A stretch of 64,000 bases of DNA from Halalkalicoccus sp. CG83 (GCF_037081715.1 NZ_JAZDDH010000001.1:1-64000); one strand, 5' to 3'; shown: positions 55,754 through 64,000, counted from the first letter of the stretch. The notes: generated from the sequence alone by a model not told the origin. A program made the numbers and translations.

Positions 55754-56587
55754 TCAGCCCGAGACGTCCTGCCAGCGGGTGAGACGGTGTCCGATCCGGT
55801 GGACCAGCGACGCCGAGACGTAGCCGAGGACGCCGATCGCGATCATGCCGACGGCGACGGTCGGGGTGTCGAGCAGCCGGTAGGCCTGGAAGATGATGTA
55901 GCCGATGCCGACGCCGCCGGCGATCATCTCGGCGGCGACGACGGTGATCCACGCCAGGCCGACACCTAGCGAGACGCCAGTGATGATCGAGGGCATCGTC
56001 GCCGGGATGATCACGTGGCGGAAGATCTGTCGGGACTCGGCGCCCAGGCTCGATGCCGCCTGGACGTATTCCTCCTCGACGCCCTTGACGCCCTCGATCG
56101 TGTTGATCAGGATCGGGAAGAACGCCCCGACGAACACGACGAAGATCACGCCGCTTCGGAACGTCGGCATCAGCAGCAGGGCGATCGGTACCCAGGCGAC
56201 CGGCGGCACCGGTCGAAAGACCTCGAGCGCCGGGAACAGGGCGTCCTCCCAGGGCCGGCTCGTTCCGATCGTCAGCCCCAGCGGGATGGCGATCGCCATC
56301 GCGAGGGTGATCGCGACGACGACCCGAAGCGCCGAGAACGCGGCGTGTTCGTAGATCGTCTCCCCGCTCTCGGTCATCGGCGCGCCGCCGAGCGCCTCGA
56401 ACAGCGCCGCGAGCGCCACCTCGGGGCCGACGAACTTGTCGAACCCGAGGAAGCCGACGCGGACGGCGACGGACCAGAGGACGAAGAACAGGAGTATCGA
56501 CGTCCCCTGGAGGACCCGTCTGGAGGGCAACGGCACGGCGCCGTCGTCGAACCGTCGCTGGACCCGTTCGATCGTGCTCGTGCTCAT
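55754..56587 (-). CDS. ABC transporter permease, nitrate/sulfonate/taurine type (first permease)
   Basis: 277 residues with six helices. FRPVPPVAWVPIALLLMP and the EAA loop SLGAESRQIFRHVIIPATMP mark the SsuC/TauC class. It overlaps the binding-protein gene by four bases (ATGA) and precedes the ATPase by 23 bases. It is homologous to, but clearly different from, the second permease, so the channel may be a heterodimer. Confidence 0.92.
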   Translation of the reverse strand: MSTSTIERVQRRFDDGAVPLPSRRVLQGTSILLFFVLWSVAVRVGFLGFDKFVGPEVALAALFEALGGAPMTESGETIYEHAAFSALRVVVAITLAMAIAIPLGLTIGTSRPWEDALFPALEVFRPVPPVAWVPIALLLMPTFRSGVIFVVFVGAFFPILINTIEGVKGVEEEYVQAASSLGAESRQIFRHVIIPATMPSIITGVSLGVGLAWITVVAAEMIAGGVGIGYIIFQAYRLLDTPTVAVGMIAIGVLGYVSASLVHRIGHRLTRWQDVSG

Positions 56588-57735
56588 CGTTCGGCCTCCC
56601 TGAGGGGCTCCCAGTCGACCTCGTCCTCGAGCTCGTCGATCGCCGCCCGCAGGGGCTCGGTTCGGTAACGCTCCTCGGGCGGGATCCCCGAGATGACCCC
56701 CTGGTTCTCGTAGAGGAACTCCGGTGCCTCCTGCTTCATCAACCGTTCGACCTCGTCGACGGCCTCGAAGTCGGTGTAGAACAGCATCCGTTCGATCTCG
56801 GGGTTGGCGTCGATGTTCTCGTAGAGGACCGCGTGGAGCGTCTCGCGCTCGTAATCGCGCAGCTGGCCCTCCTGTTGGATCAGGTCGACCGTCCGCTCGG
56901 GATCGGTCGCCATGATGTGTTTAGCCTCGAGTTCGGCCTTCAGCCATCCCTTGGCGGCCTCGGGGTGGTCCTCGACCATCGAGTCCAGCATGAGGAGACC
57001 GGCGGCGTCGTTCGCGTCGTACTCCGCTCCGGTGAAGAGGTACTCGGCGGCGCCCTCCTGAATGACCGACCGCGAGGGGGCGGGCTCCCAGCCGGCACCT
57101 GCGGCGAGACTTCCCTCCCGGATGTTCGTCACGACCGTCTCCATGCCCTGATCCGAGAGGTCGACGTCGATGCCCTCGTTCTGGATGGCCTCGAGGAGGA
57201 ATCGGTGGGTGCAGGTCCCCGTCGTGACGCCGATCTCGTGTCCGTCGAGCTCCGCGGCCTCCTCGATGTCGGAGTCACGAGGGACGAAACAGAGGTTGCA
57301 CTGCTGACCCTCCGAGAAGCCGGCGACGGCCACCATGTCGATCGCCGTCTCCTCGTTCGCGATCGCGGTGATCGTCGGCATGTCGCCGGTGTAGCCGATG
57401 TCGTTCTGTTCGGAGATCATCTTGTTGCCGATCACCGCCCCCTGAAGGGCGACCTCCCAGGCCGCTACCGAGTACTCCTCGGGCAGGTACTTCTCCGCGA
57501 GCCCGGCGTGGCGGATCACCAGCGCCGACCACGACTCGGTGTAGAAGGGCTGGTAGCCGACGATGAGCGACTGCTCGTCGAACCCCGCCGCCGCCCCGCC
57601 GAAGTACTCGCTGCCGGTACAGCCGGCGAGCGCGCTCGCTCCGAGCGCTCCCGAAGCACCGAGAAGGCTCCGTCTGCTGATCCCCGTACCCCCGTTCCGT
57701 CCGCCTGTTCCGCGTGTCCCGTCGGATCCGTCCAT
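56584..57735 (-). CDS. ABC transporter substrate-binding lipoprotein (NMT1/THI5-like)
   Basis: 383 residues with a Tat signal (SRRSLLGASGALGASALAGC) and lipobox. The fold resembles nitrate/sulfonate/taurine and thiamine-precursor binding proteins: SLIVGYQPFYTESWSALVIRHAGL, GNKMISEQNDIGYTGDMPT, ELDGHEIGVTTGTCTHRF. Two cysteines in GQQCNLCF and one in TGTC are unusual for a haloarchaeal exported protein and may take part in ligand or metal binding. Substrate not predictable. First gene of the operon; divergent from leuS. Confidence 0.88.
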   Translation of the reverse strand: MDGSDGTRGTGGRNGGTGISRRSLLGASGALGASALAGCTGSEYFGGAAAGFDEQSLIVGYQPFYTESWSALVIRHAGLAEKYLPEEYSVAAWEVALQGAVIGNKMISEQNDIGYTGDMPTITAIANEETAIDMVAVAGFSEGQQCNLCFVPRDSDIEEAAELDGHEIGVTTGTCTHRFLLEAIQNEGIDVDLSDQGMETVVTNIREGSLAAGAGWEPAPSRSVIQEGAAEYLFTGAEYDANDAAGLLMLDSMVEDHPEAAKGWLKAELEAKHIMATDPERTVDLIQQEGQLRDYERETLHAVLYENIDANPEIERMLFYTDFEAVDEVERLMKQEAPEFLYENQGVISGIPPEERYRTEPLRAAIDELEDEVDWEPLREAER

Positions 57736-57961
57736 TAGTTAACGAATCCGTTGATTTTCGTGTTCACGTTTGATTATTTCCCCATTTGCTCATATCGATG
57801 ATATATCCTAGGGTAAGCGTTGGAAGGGTACAAGGGATGGGCTTGCAGTTGCAACGCCATATCAATGATCGACATCGGGAGAACGACCGACGCGGACGGT
57901 GCAACCTCGGCCGCTGTCGGGTATGGATGTGCTTTTCAGGCCCCCCGACTGAAGAACCGCC
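57736..57961. other. Divergent promoter region of the ABC operon and leuS
   Basis: 226 bases. The half next to the binding-protein gene is A+T-rich (57736-57812) with ATCGATGATATATCC near 57797. TGCTTTTCAGG at 57929-57939 precedes leuS by about 25 bases and is its likely TATA element. Confidence 0.5.
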
Positions 57962-60799
57962 ATGGACTACGATCCGCAGGCGCTCGAGGAGCGGTGGCGC
58001 GAGCGGTGGGCGGAGCAGGGACGATACGAGGCCGATCCCGAGGGCGACGACGAGACCACGTTCGTCACCGTTCCCTACCCGTACCCGAGCGGCGGGATGC
58101 ACATCGGGCACGCGCGCACCTACACCGTCCCCGACGTCTACGCTCGATATCGCCGACAGCGGGGCGACGAGGTGCTGTTTCCGATCGCCTGGCACGTCAC
58201 CGGCACGCCGATCATCGGCGCCGTCGAGCGCCTGAAGAAGGGCGAGGAGAAGCAGCTCTCGGTGCTCCGGGACACCTACAACGTCCCCGAGGACGAGCTC
58301 GCCGACCTGGAGACGCCGATGGGGTTCGCACGCTACTTCATCGAGAACCACTACAAACGGGGGATGAAGCGGCTGGGACTGTCGATCGACTGGCGCCGCG
58401 AGTTCACCACGAACGACGAGCGCTACCAGCGGTTCGTCACCTGGCAGTACGAGACGCTCCACGAGCGAGGGCTGCTGGAGAAGGGGCTCCACCCGGTGAA
58501 CTACTGTACGAACGAGGACCAGCCCGTGACGGCCCACGACCTGCTGGAGGGCGAGGACGCGGAGTTCCAGGAGTACACCCTCGTCAGGTTCGCCTGGGAC
58601 GGTCGAACGGTGCCGATGGCGACGCTGCGTCCCGAGACCGTTCGAGGAGTGACGAACGCCTTCGTCGACCCCGAGGCGACCTACGCGATCGCCGACGTCG
58701 ACGGCGAGGAGTGGTTCGTCTCCCGGGAGGCGATCGAGAAGCTCCGCCTGCAGGACCACGCGATCGAGGTCCGTGAGGAGGTGTCGGGCGAACGGCTGGT
58801 CGGCGAGCGGGTGAGAAACCCGATCACCGACGAGGAGGTTCCCGTCCTCCCCGCCGGGTTCGTCGACAGCGACAACGCCACCGGCGTCGTGATGTCGGTG
58901 CCGGCCCACAGCCCCGACGACTACCTGGCGCTGCGGGAGGCGAAGGCCGACCCCGAACGGCTGCAGGCGTACGGGATCAGCTCGGAAGAAGTCGAGGCGA
59001 TCGAGCCGGTTCCCATTCTAGAGGTCGAGGGCTACGGCGAGATTCCGGCGCGCGACGCGGTCGAGGAACACGGGATCGAGGCGAGCGACGACCCCCGACT
59101 GAAGGAGGCGACCCAGCAGCTCTACAACCGGGAGTTCCACGCGGGACGGCTGCTCGACGCGTACGGCGAGTTCGCCGGCGAGGTGATCGAGGACGTCCGC
59201 GATCGCTACCGCGACCACCACGCCGACTCGGGGGCGTTCGCCGGGATGTACGACTTCACCGAGGAGGTCGTCTGTCGCTGTGGCGGCGAGGTCGAGGTGG
59301 CCTACCAGGACACCTGGTTCCTCCGGTACGACGACGCCGACTGGAAGGAGAAGGCTCACCGCGCGGTCGCCGGGATGGACGCGATTCCGGAGAACACCCG
59401 CGGCCAGTTCGACCACACGATCGACTGGCTCAACGAGTGGCCCTGCATCCGGAACTACGGGCTGGGAACCCGACTGCCGTGGGACGACGAGTTCGTCATC
59501 GAACCCTTATCGGACTCGACGATCTACATGGCATACTACACGATCGCCCACCGGCTCGACGAGATCCCGCCGGAGGAGCTCGACCGGGCGTTCTTCGATA
59601 CGCTGTTCTACGGCGCCGACGCGGTCGACGAGCCCGACGAACGAGCCATAGAGCTCCGCACAGAGTGGGACCACTGGTACCCCGTCGACTACCGGTGTTC
59701 GGCGAACGACCTCATCTCCAACCACCTCACGTTCTACCTCTTCCACCACGCGGAGCTGTTCGACGAGGCGAACTGGCCCCAGGGGATCACCTCGATGGGG
59801 ATGGGGCTGCTCGAGGGCCGGAAGATGTCCTCCTCGAAGGGCCACGTCGTGCTGCCGGGCGAGGCGATCGAGCGCTACGGCGCCGACACGGTGCGTTTCT
59901 TCCTGCTCAACTCGGCCGAGCCGTGGCAGGACTACGACTGGCGCGCCGACCAGGTCGAGTCCACCCGCAACCAGCTCGATCGGTTCTGGAACCGCGCAGG
60001 GGACGTCATCGAGTCCGGCGAGGGCGAACGCGAACTCGAGGGGATCGACCGCTGGCTGCTCTCGAAACTCCAGGGGACGATCCGCGAGACCACCGAGGCG
60101 ATGGAGCGCTTCGAGACCCGAAGCGCGAGCCAGACGGCGTTCTACGGGTTCGAGGAACACCTGAAGTGGTACCGGCGTCGTGCCGAACTCGATCGGCCGG
60201 GCGCGCGCTGGACGCTTCGACGGGTGCTCGAGACGCGCCTCCGTCTGCTCGCGCCGATCGTCCCCTTCCTGGCGAACGAGCTCCACGAGGAGCTCTCCGG
60301 CGAGCCGGCGGAGGACGCCCCGTGGCCGGCGGTCGACCCCGAGTTCGAGGATCGGTCGATCGAGGTCGAGGAGCGCCTGATCGAGTCGCTGACGGGCGAC
60401 GTCGCCGACATCGTCGACGTCACCGGCGAGGACCCGGAGACGATCCGGATCTACGTCGCCGCCGACTGGAAACGCGACGTGTTCGAGCAGGTGGTCGAGA
60501 CCGGCCCCGACGTCGGACAGGTGATGGGCGAGGTGATGCAGGACGAACAGCTGCGCGAGCGCGGCGACGCGGTCAACGACCTCGTCGGCGAGCTCGTCGG
60601 CGTCGTCCGCGGGCGCTCCGACGAGGAGCTCGAACGCCTCCAGGAGGTCGACGAGCAGGAGGTCTACGAGGAGGCTGCCGGCTTCTTCGAGCGGGAGTTC
60701 GACGCCGACGTACGGGTCTACGCCGAGGAGGAGGCCGACGACGCCGTCGATCGGGCCGGGAACGCCGTCCCGCTGCGGCCGGCCGTCCACATCGAGTGA
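57962..60799 (+). CDS. leuS: Leucyl-tRNA synthetase
   Basis: A 945-residue class Ia synthetase. HIGH is MHIGHART (47-50) and KMSKS is KMSSSKG (621-625). The editing domain lies at about 220-330, with TLRPETVRGVTNAF and FVDSDNATGVVMSVPAHSPDDY. The zinc-like pair CRCGG follows near 440. The C-terminal domain of about 180 residues is archaeal in type. Very acidic, consistent with a high-salt cytoplasm. Followed by a small membrane protein gene after 44 bases. Confidence 0.97.
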   Translation: MDYDPQALEERWRERWAEQGRYEADPEGDDETTFVTVPYPYPSGGMHIGHARTYTVPDVYARYRRQRGDEVLFPIAWHVTGTPIIGAVERLKKGEEKQLSVLRDTYNVPEDELADLETPMGFARYFIENHYKRGMKRLGLSIDWRREFTTNDERYQRFVTWQYETLHERGLLEKGLHPVNYCTNEDQPVTAHDLLEGEDAEFQEYTLVRFAWDGRTVPMATLRPETVRGVTNAFVDPEATYAIADVDGEEWFVSREAIEKLRLQDHAIEVREEVSGERLVGERVRNPITDEEVPVLPAGFVDSDNATGVVMSVPAHSPDDYLALREAKADPERLQAYGISSEEVEAIEPVPILEVEGYGEIPARDAVEEHGIEASDDPRLKEATQQLYNREFHAGRLLDAYGEFAGEVIEDVRDRYRDHHADSGAFAGMYDFTEEVVCRCGGEVEVAYQDTWFLRYDDADWKEKAHRAVAGMDAIPENTRGQFDHTIDWLNEWPCIRNYGLGTRLPWDDEFVIEPLSDSTIYMAYYTIAHRLDEIPPEELDRAFFDTLFYGADAVDEPDERAIELRTEWDHWYPVDYRCSANDLISNHLTFYLFHHAELFDEANWPQGITSMGMGLLEGRKMSSSKGHVVLPGEAIERYGADTVRFFLLNSAEPWQDYDWRADQVESTRNQLDRFWNRAGDVIESGEGERELEGIDRWLLSKLQGTIRETTEAMERFETRSASQTAFYGFEEHLKWYRRRAELDRPGARWTLRRVLETRLRLLAPIVPFLANELHEELSGEPAEDAPWPAVDPEFEDRSIEVEERLIESLTGDVADIVDVTGEDPETIRIYVAADWKRDVFEQVVETGPDVGQVMGEVMQDEQLRERGDAVNDLVGELVGVVRGRSDEELERLQEVDEQEVYEEAAGFFEREFDADVRVYAEEEADDAVDRAGNAVPLRPAVHIE

Positions 60800-60843
60800 G
60801 AGAGATCGGTAATCGTTATCCCCCGGGACGTCGTATCCCGACC

Positions 60844-61056
60844 ATGAGCGAATCGGACGACGAGTCCACGATCAAGCAGGTGGTGCGAACGGTGACGCCG
60901 GGCTTCAAGGGTCGGCCCGACCAGGAGATGAACGTCATCGGCATCACCTACTTCCTGCTGCTGTTGATCCTGCTGGTGCCGCTGTTGCCGTTCGTTCTCA
61001 TCGTCTGGCTGCTGACGAAGGTCTTCGGCGCGATCCAACGCCGCCGGGCTAGCTGA
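60844..61056 (+). CDS. Small single-helix membrane protein
   Basis: 70 residues: polar N-terminus (TPGFKGRPDQEMNVIG), one long hydrophobic segment (ITYFLLLLILLVPLLPFVLIVWLLTKVFG) and basic end. The PDQEMNVIG-x-TYF pattern recurs in haloarchaeal small membrane proteins that I have seen annotated as DUF7535 (number from memory). Overlaps the convergent next gene by eight bases. Confidence 0.75.
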   Translation: MSESDDESTIKQVVRTVTPGFKGRPDQEMNVIGITYFLLLLILLVPLLPFVLIVWLLTKVFGAIQRRRAS

Positions 61057-62038
61057 GTCCGAGCAGATCGAACGGGTAGCCGTTGTCGTTCTCGTCGGCG
61101 TGGCCGTAGACGACGTGCGCGGCCGCGACGTCCTGGATCGCGAGCCCCGTCGAGTCGAAGACGGTGAGGCCGTCCTCCGACGTTCGGCCGGGACGGTCGC
61201 CGACGACGATCTCGCCGATCGCGGCGTGGATGTCGTCGTCGATCAGCGTTCCCTCGGCGTATGGAACGTTGATCTCGCCCGAGTGGGTGGTCTGGGCGTG
61301 GTCGTCGATCACCAGTTTGGCGTCGAGCAGGATGTCGTCGGCGAGCTCGTGTTTCCCCTCTGCGTCGGCGCCCATGGCGTTGACGTGGGTGTGCTCGCCG
61401 ATCGCCTCCCGGGGGACGATCGGGTCCTCGACCGGCGTGACCGTCGAGAGCACGTCACAGCTCGCGGCCTCCTCGATCGACCCTCCGGAAACGTCGAACC
61501 GATCCTCGAACCGCGAGACGAACCGCTCGACGCGCTCCTCGTCGAGGTCGCTGATCACGACGCGCTCGATGGGCCGGACCTCGGCGATCGCCTCAAGCTG
61601 GGTGTACGCCTGTGCGCCCGCGCCGACGATGCCCAGGCTCTTCGCGTCCTGACGGGCGAGGTGGTCGGTCGCCACGGCGGCCGCCGCGCCGGTGCGCTGC
61701 ATCGTGAGTTCGGTGCCGTCGAGGATCGCGAGCGGGACCGCGGTCTCGGGGTCGGAGTAGACCATCGTCCCCAGCACGGTGGGCAGGTCGTGATCGGTCG
61801 GGTTGTCGGGGTGGACGTTCACCCACTTGATGCCGGCGGCGTCCCAGTCGCCCGCGTCCATGTAGGCCGGCATCGAGCGGAAGTCGCCGTTGTACTGCGG
61901 CAGGTCGATGTAGGACTTGGGGGGCATCTGGGCGTCGCCGCGCTCGTAGGCCGCGAACGCCTCCTCGATGGCGGGGACGAGCTCCGCGAGGGGCGCGTTC
62001 TCCGCGACGTCGTCGCCGTTCAAAAGCAGCGTCTTCAT
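61049..62038 (-). CDS. Ornithine cyclodeaminase / archaeal alanine dehydrogenase family protein
   Basis: 329 residues. The NAD-binding loop is GIVGAGAQAYTQLEAIAEV, and the family core MQRTGAAAAVATDHLAR and IKWVNVHPDNP is intact. A lysine (PPKSYIDL) and Asp near FDSTGLAIQDVAAA match catalytic positions. Archaeal members act as alanine dehydrogenase, bacterial ones as ornithine cyclodeaminase; this sequence fits either. Start at 62038 (MKTLLLNGDDV). Confidence 0.88.
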   Translation of the reverse strand: MKTLLLNGDDVAENAPLAELVPAIEEAFAAYERGDAQMPPKSYIDLPQYNGDFRSMPAYMDAGDWDAAGIKWVNVHPDNPTDHDLPTVLGTMVYSDPETAVPLAILDGTELTMQRTGAAAAVATDHLARQDAKSLGIVGAGAQAYTQLEAIAEVRPIERVVISDLDEERVERFVSRFEDRFDVSGGSIEEAASCDVLSTVTPVEDPIVPREAIGEHTHVNAMGADAEGKHELADDILLDAKLVIDDHAQTTHSGEINVPYAEGTLIDDDIHAAIGEIVVGDRPGRTSEDGLTVFDSTGLAIQDVAAAHVVYGHADENDNGYPFDLLGLS

Positions 62039-62111
62039 GCCGGCAACTATCGCGAGCACCACTTAGTTCCTCCTGTAGCCCCGATCCGTCGATGCGCCGT
62101 CGATCGGCCCG

Positions 62112-62276
62112 CTATCCCGGACCCCGGTCGGCCTCCTCGAGCACCCACTCGAGCGCCTCGATGTAGCCCCGTTCCTCCGCCTCGACGGCCTCGCCGCCCT
62201 CCTCGAATTCGTCGTACTCCTCGTCGTGGTCCCGAAGGTCGACTAGCCGATCGCGGATCTCCTGCTCGCTTTGCAT
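62112..62276 (-). CDS. 54-residue acidic helical protein
   Basis: MQSEQEIRDRLVDLRDHDEE followed by a glutamate-rich stretch and GYIEALEWVLEEADRG. A conserved-looking haloarchaeal small protein, probably a helical hairpin. It may start six codons earlier (MRSSLMQ). Function unknown. Confidence 0.65.
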   Translation of the reverse strand: MQSEQEIRDRLVDLRDHDEEYDEFEEGGEAVEAEERGYIEALEWVLEEADRGPG

Positions 62277-62380
62277 GAGCGAACTACGCATCCGGGAGAG
62301 ATAAACCAACGCCCGGTATCGACGACCGTGACGGGGAAGAACGGTCCGTCGTCGTGGCGACGTGAAGGGATCGATCCGGA

Positions 62381-62809
62381 CTACGCCATCGCCAGCGGGG
62401 GTTCCTCCTCGGTCCCCGGATCGAGTTTGACGAGTCCGTCTTCGATCCAGACCGGGTACGTCTTCAAGCCTCGTTTCGCGGGGAAGCGGGGCGTGCCGTC
62501 GGCGAGGTCGAACTCCCACCCGTGCAGCGGGCAACTGATGGCGGGTGCGGCCGCCTCGTCCGCTCGCGGCCTCCGGAGTGTGCCGTCGTCGGGCGTGAAA
62601 CTCGCGAAACGGGAGGCGACGTGCTGGCTCGCCGAGGGCTTTCCGAACACCTTCCCCTCGCCCACCGGCCCGCCCATGTGCGGACAGGTGTTTCGTATCG
62701 CGTACAGTTTCCCGTCGACGTCGAGCACCGCGATGCTCTCGCCGTTCACCGTGTAGAACCGTCGGCCGTTTCTGGGAATTTCGGATGCGTCGCCGAGCGT
62801 CAGTGTCAT
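62381..62809 (-). CDS. Rieske-type 2Fe-2S protein with a long loop between ligand pairs
   Basis: 142 residues. Cluster ligands are CPHMGGP and CPLHGWEF (C-x-H and C-x-x-H). About 44 residues separate them, against about 15-17 in usual Rieske ferredoxins; the extra stretch (VFGKPSASQHVASRFASFTPDDG...) is polar. Otherwise the beta fold is typical (GRRFYTVNGESIAVLDVDGKLYAIRN, KTYPVWIEDGLVKLDP). It could be an electron carrier of an oxygenase or a small nitrite-reductase-like ferredoxin. No oxygenase lies nearby. Confidence 0.85.
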   Translation of the reverse strand: MTLTLGDASEIPRNGRRFYTVNGESIAVLDVDGKLYAIRNTCPHMGGPVGEGKVFGKPSASQHVASRFASFTPDDGTLRRPRADEAAAPAISCPLHGWEFDLADGTPRFPAKRGLKTYPVWIEDGLVKLDPGTEEEPPLAMA

Positions 62810-62918
62810 AGGTCAGTCATGGGAATCCGGTCGACGGACCACCCGGTCCGCCGTTGGTGGGGGGGGGGCGTCTCGCTCCTTCGAGGGGTGGTCGTCCCGC
62901 GGTCATGGGTTCGCGTCG
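62810..62918. other. Short gap with poly-G tract upstream of the Rieske gene
   Basis: 109 bases. A run of about ten G lies at 62858-62867, in the region where a promoter of the Rieske gene (minus strand) would sit. No open frame. Confidence 0.5.
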
Positions 62919-63266
62919 CTACGACGCTCGGCGCGCCAGCGCGGCGACTCGGGCGTCGTCGGCCGAGGACCTGATGGCGCTGCGGTGGTCCGTCCACGAG
63001 GTGTAGCGCACTGCCGGGGTGCCGCCCACCAGGGCCGCAGCCTGCCTGGTCGGGACGACGACCTGGCGGGGAACTCGACGCGCCAGCGCGGCTGATCGAG
63101 CGTCGTCGGCCGAGCGCCGGATCGCGCTGCGATGGTCCGCCCAGGAGGCGTAGCGCGCCACCGGGGTGGAACCCACCATGACCGCCGCTTCCTTGGCCGG
63201 GTAGACGATTTGTCGAGGGGAGCGTTCGATCGTCTGTGCCGGAGTCTGTCCGTGTATGATTGCCAT
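62919..63266 (-). CDS. Unrecognised protein built of two 49-residue tandem repeats
   Basis: 115 residues: an N-terminal MAIIHGQTPAQTIERS, then two copies of a unit reading PRQIVYPAKEAAVMVGSTP...RYASWADHRSAI...ADDARSAALARR and PRQVVVPTRQAAALVGGTP...RYTSWTDHRSAI...ADDARVAALARR. The protein is basic and Ala/Arg-rich, unlike its acidic neighbours. It has no membrane segment. The HRSAI-x(2)-SADDAR segment and the W-A/T-DH core are the most conserved. CTATGC at about 63287-63297 suits a leaderless start. I know no family for it; it could be DNA- or RNA-binding. Confidence 0.7.
   Translation of the reverse strand: MAIIHGQTPAQTIERSPRQIVYPAKEAAVMVGSTPVARYASWADHRSAIRRSADDARSAALARRVPRQVVVPTRQAAALVGGTPAVRYTSWTDHRSAIRSSADDARVAALARRAS
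62932..63225 (-). repeat. Two tandem 147-bp units
   Basis: Copies at 62932-63078 and 63079-63225. Both start CGCGCCAGCGCGGC and run in phase with the coding frame. They differ by scattered substitutions, so the duplication is not recent. Confidence 0.8.
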
Positions 63267-63471
63267 ACGTGGGGTAACGCCGGCCAGAAGCATAGCCGTA
63301 GCACTTGATATGGGAGGGACCGCTCGCTGAGCCCTCTACGGGCGTCCCCGACGGTGGTCCGTTCGTCACCGTCCGAAGCGCAACGACGGCGAAGGGCGAC
63401 GAACGTTACGGTCGCGAACCGTCCTACCCAGAGAACGCGTTTTGCCCACCGACAGCGTAGTAACGCATACC
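63267..63471. other. Divergent region before the Bat-like gene
   Basis: 205 bases containing GACGGTG-(10)-CACCGTC at 63351-63374 and GCGTTTTGCCC near 63438-63448, a TATA-like element about 29 bases before ATG 63472. Confidence 0.45.
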
Positions 63472-64000
63472 ATGGTCGTCATTCTCAAGGTACGCGTTCC
63501 GGCCGACGCGTTCGCCCTCGGGCGCGTACTGTCGATCCCGGAGGGGGTCACGGTCGAACTCGAGACGCTCGTCGATCGAGGCGAGCGATCACGGCCGTAC
63601 CTCTGGGTGGTAGCGTCCGACGTCGACGCCGCCCTCGTCGCCGTCGGCGAGCGGACCTCGGCCGACGTGACGGCCGTAGAGGTGCTCGAGGACCGCGCGC
63701 TCGTCGCGCTCGACTGGGATGTGAACCAAGGCGACCTGTTCAACGGAATCAGACGGTGTGAGGGGCAGATCCTCACCGTCACCGGCGACCACGAGGGCTG
63801 GGAGTTCAACGTCCGGTTCTCCGCGCACGCGAACCTCTCGCGGTTCAAACGTTACTGCGAGGACGACGGGATCGAGTTCACCGTCGTGAAGATCTACACC
63901 GCCACCGTGCCCAGGGCGGACGCCACCTTCGGCATGACCGATCGTCAGCGCGAGACGGTAGTGTACGCCGTCCGAGCGGGATACTACGACGTCCCGCGTC
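63472..64000 (+). CDS. Bacterio-opsin-activator-like (Bat/HTH-10) transcription regulator, cut by the window end
   Basis: 176 codons are in the window. The N-terminal region (LKVRVPADAFALGRVLSIPEGVTVELETLVDRGE) is the beta-rich Bat sensor domain. MTDRQRETVVYAVRAGYYDVPR, at the window's end, is the start of the HTH-10 DNA-binding domain. Proteins of this family regulate many haloarchaeal genes, often neighbours. The missing 3' end should hold the rest of the HTH. The CATACC before the ATG offers no Shine-Dalgarno, so a leaderless transcript is likely. Confidence 0.85.
   Translation, partial: MVVILKVRVPADAFALGRVLSIPEGVTVELETLVDRGERSRPYLWVVASDVDAALVAVGERTSADVTAVEVLEDRALVALDWDVNQGDLFNGIRRCEGQILTVTGDHEGWEFNVRFSAHANLSRFKRYCEDDGIEFTVVKIYTATVPRADATFGMTDRQRETVVYAVRAGYYDVPR

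Overview
The window is chromosomal DNA of an extremely halophilic archaeon (class Halobacteria). The predicted proteins are strongly acidic and the G+C content is high. Several genes have a TATA-like box about 25-27 bases before the start codon, which suggests leaderless transcripts. Archaeal markers include MC1 chromatin protein, a two-repeat tRNA-splicing endonuclease, an AbrB-type protein, Tat-dependent lipoproteins and a Bat-type regulator. The 5S rRNA gene is about 231 nt long because roughly 108 nt interrupt its 3' part. The precedent I know is Halococcus morrhuae, so a Halococcus-like relative is my best guess, but this is inference.

Layout. 1-11.4 kb: end of a SufB/SufD gene, trpB, an SDR-like protein, cupin plus FAH hydrolase, DUF502, arsR-arsM, a ferredoxin-type nitrite/sulfite reductase, two overlapping micro-ORFs beside a ParB-like HTH protein, and an M20 peptidase. 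11.4-14.3 kb: tRNA-Lys followed by decayed tandem copies of its 3' end, a 59-residue membrane protein, a Tat-lipoprotein hydrolase and a large membrane protein. 14.5-22.6 kb: envelope genes (two GT4 glycosyltransferases, two sulfatase-superfamily proteins, a flippase-like protein, DedA, an arylsulfotransferase-like protein). 22.9-25.2 kb: a repeat-rich surface lipoprotein and a 37-residue membrane ORF.

25.2-31.3 kb: a complete rRNA operon on the minus strand (16S, tRNA-Ala, 23S, 5S with insertion, terminator, tRNA-Cys). It has about six tandem promoter-like elements, most inside inverted repeats, a promoter-like element in the 16S-23S spacer, and long processing stems around 16S and 23S. 31.5-42.6 kb: MC1, AbrB, pyrD, trpS, endA, a NucS-N-domain/zinc-ribbon protein, a HAD phosphatase, a Ski2-like helicase, trkH and lipA. 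42.6-50.8 kb: a PhoX-like protein and the pyruvate dehydrogenase operon (E1alpha, E1beta, E2, E3), whose E2 LipA probably lipoylates. 50.8-64 kb: prephenate dehydratase, trehalase, a nitrate/sulfonate/taurine-type ABC transporter with two permeases, leuS, an ornithine-cyclodeaminase/alanine-dehydrogenase-family enzyme, an atypical Rieske protein, an unrecognised tandem-duplicated protein, and the start of a Bat-like regulator.

The most notable features are the interrupted 5S rRNA gene, the dyad-embedded rRNA promoters, the unrecognised protein made of two 49-residue repeats, and the micro-ORFs arranged for translational coupling. I see no CRISPR array, no intact transposase and no prophage.
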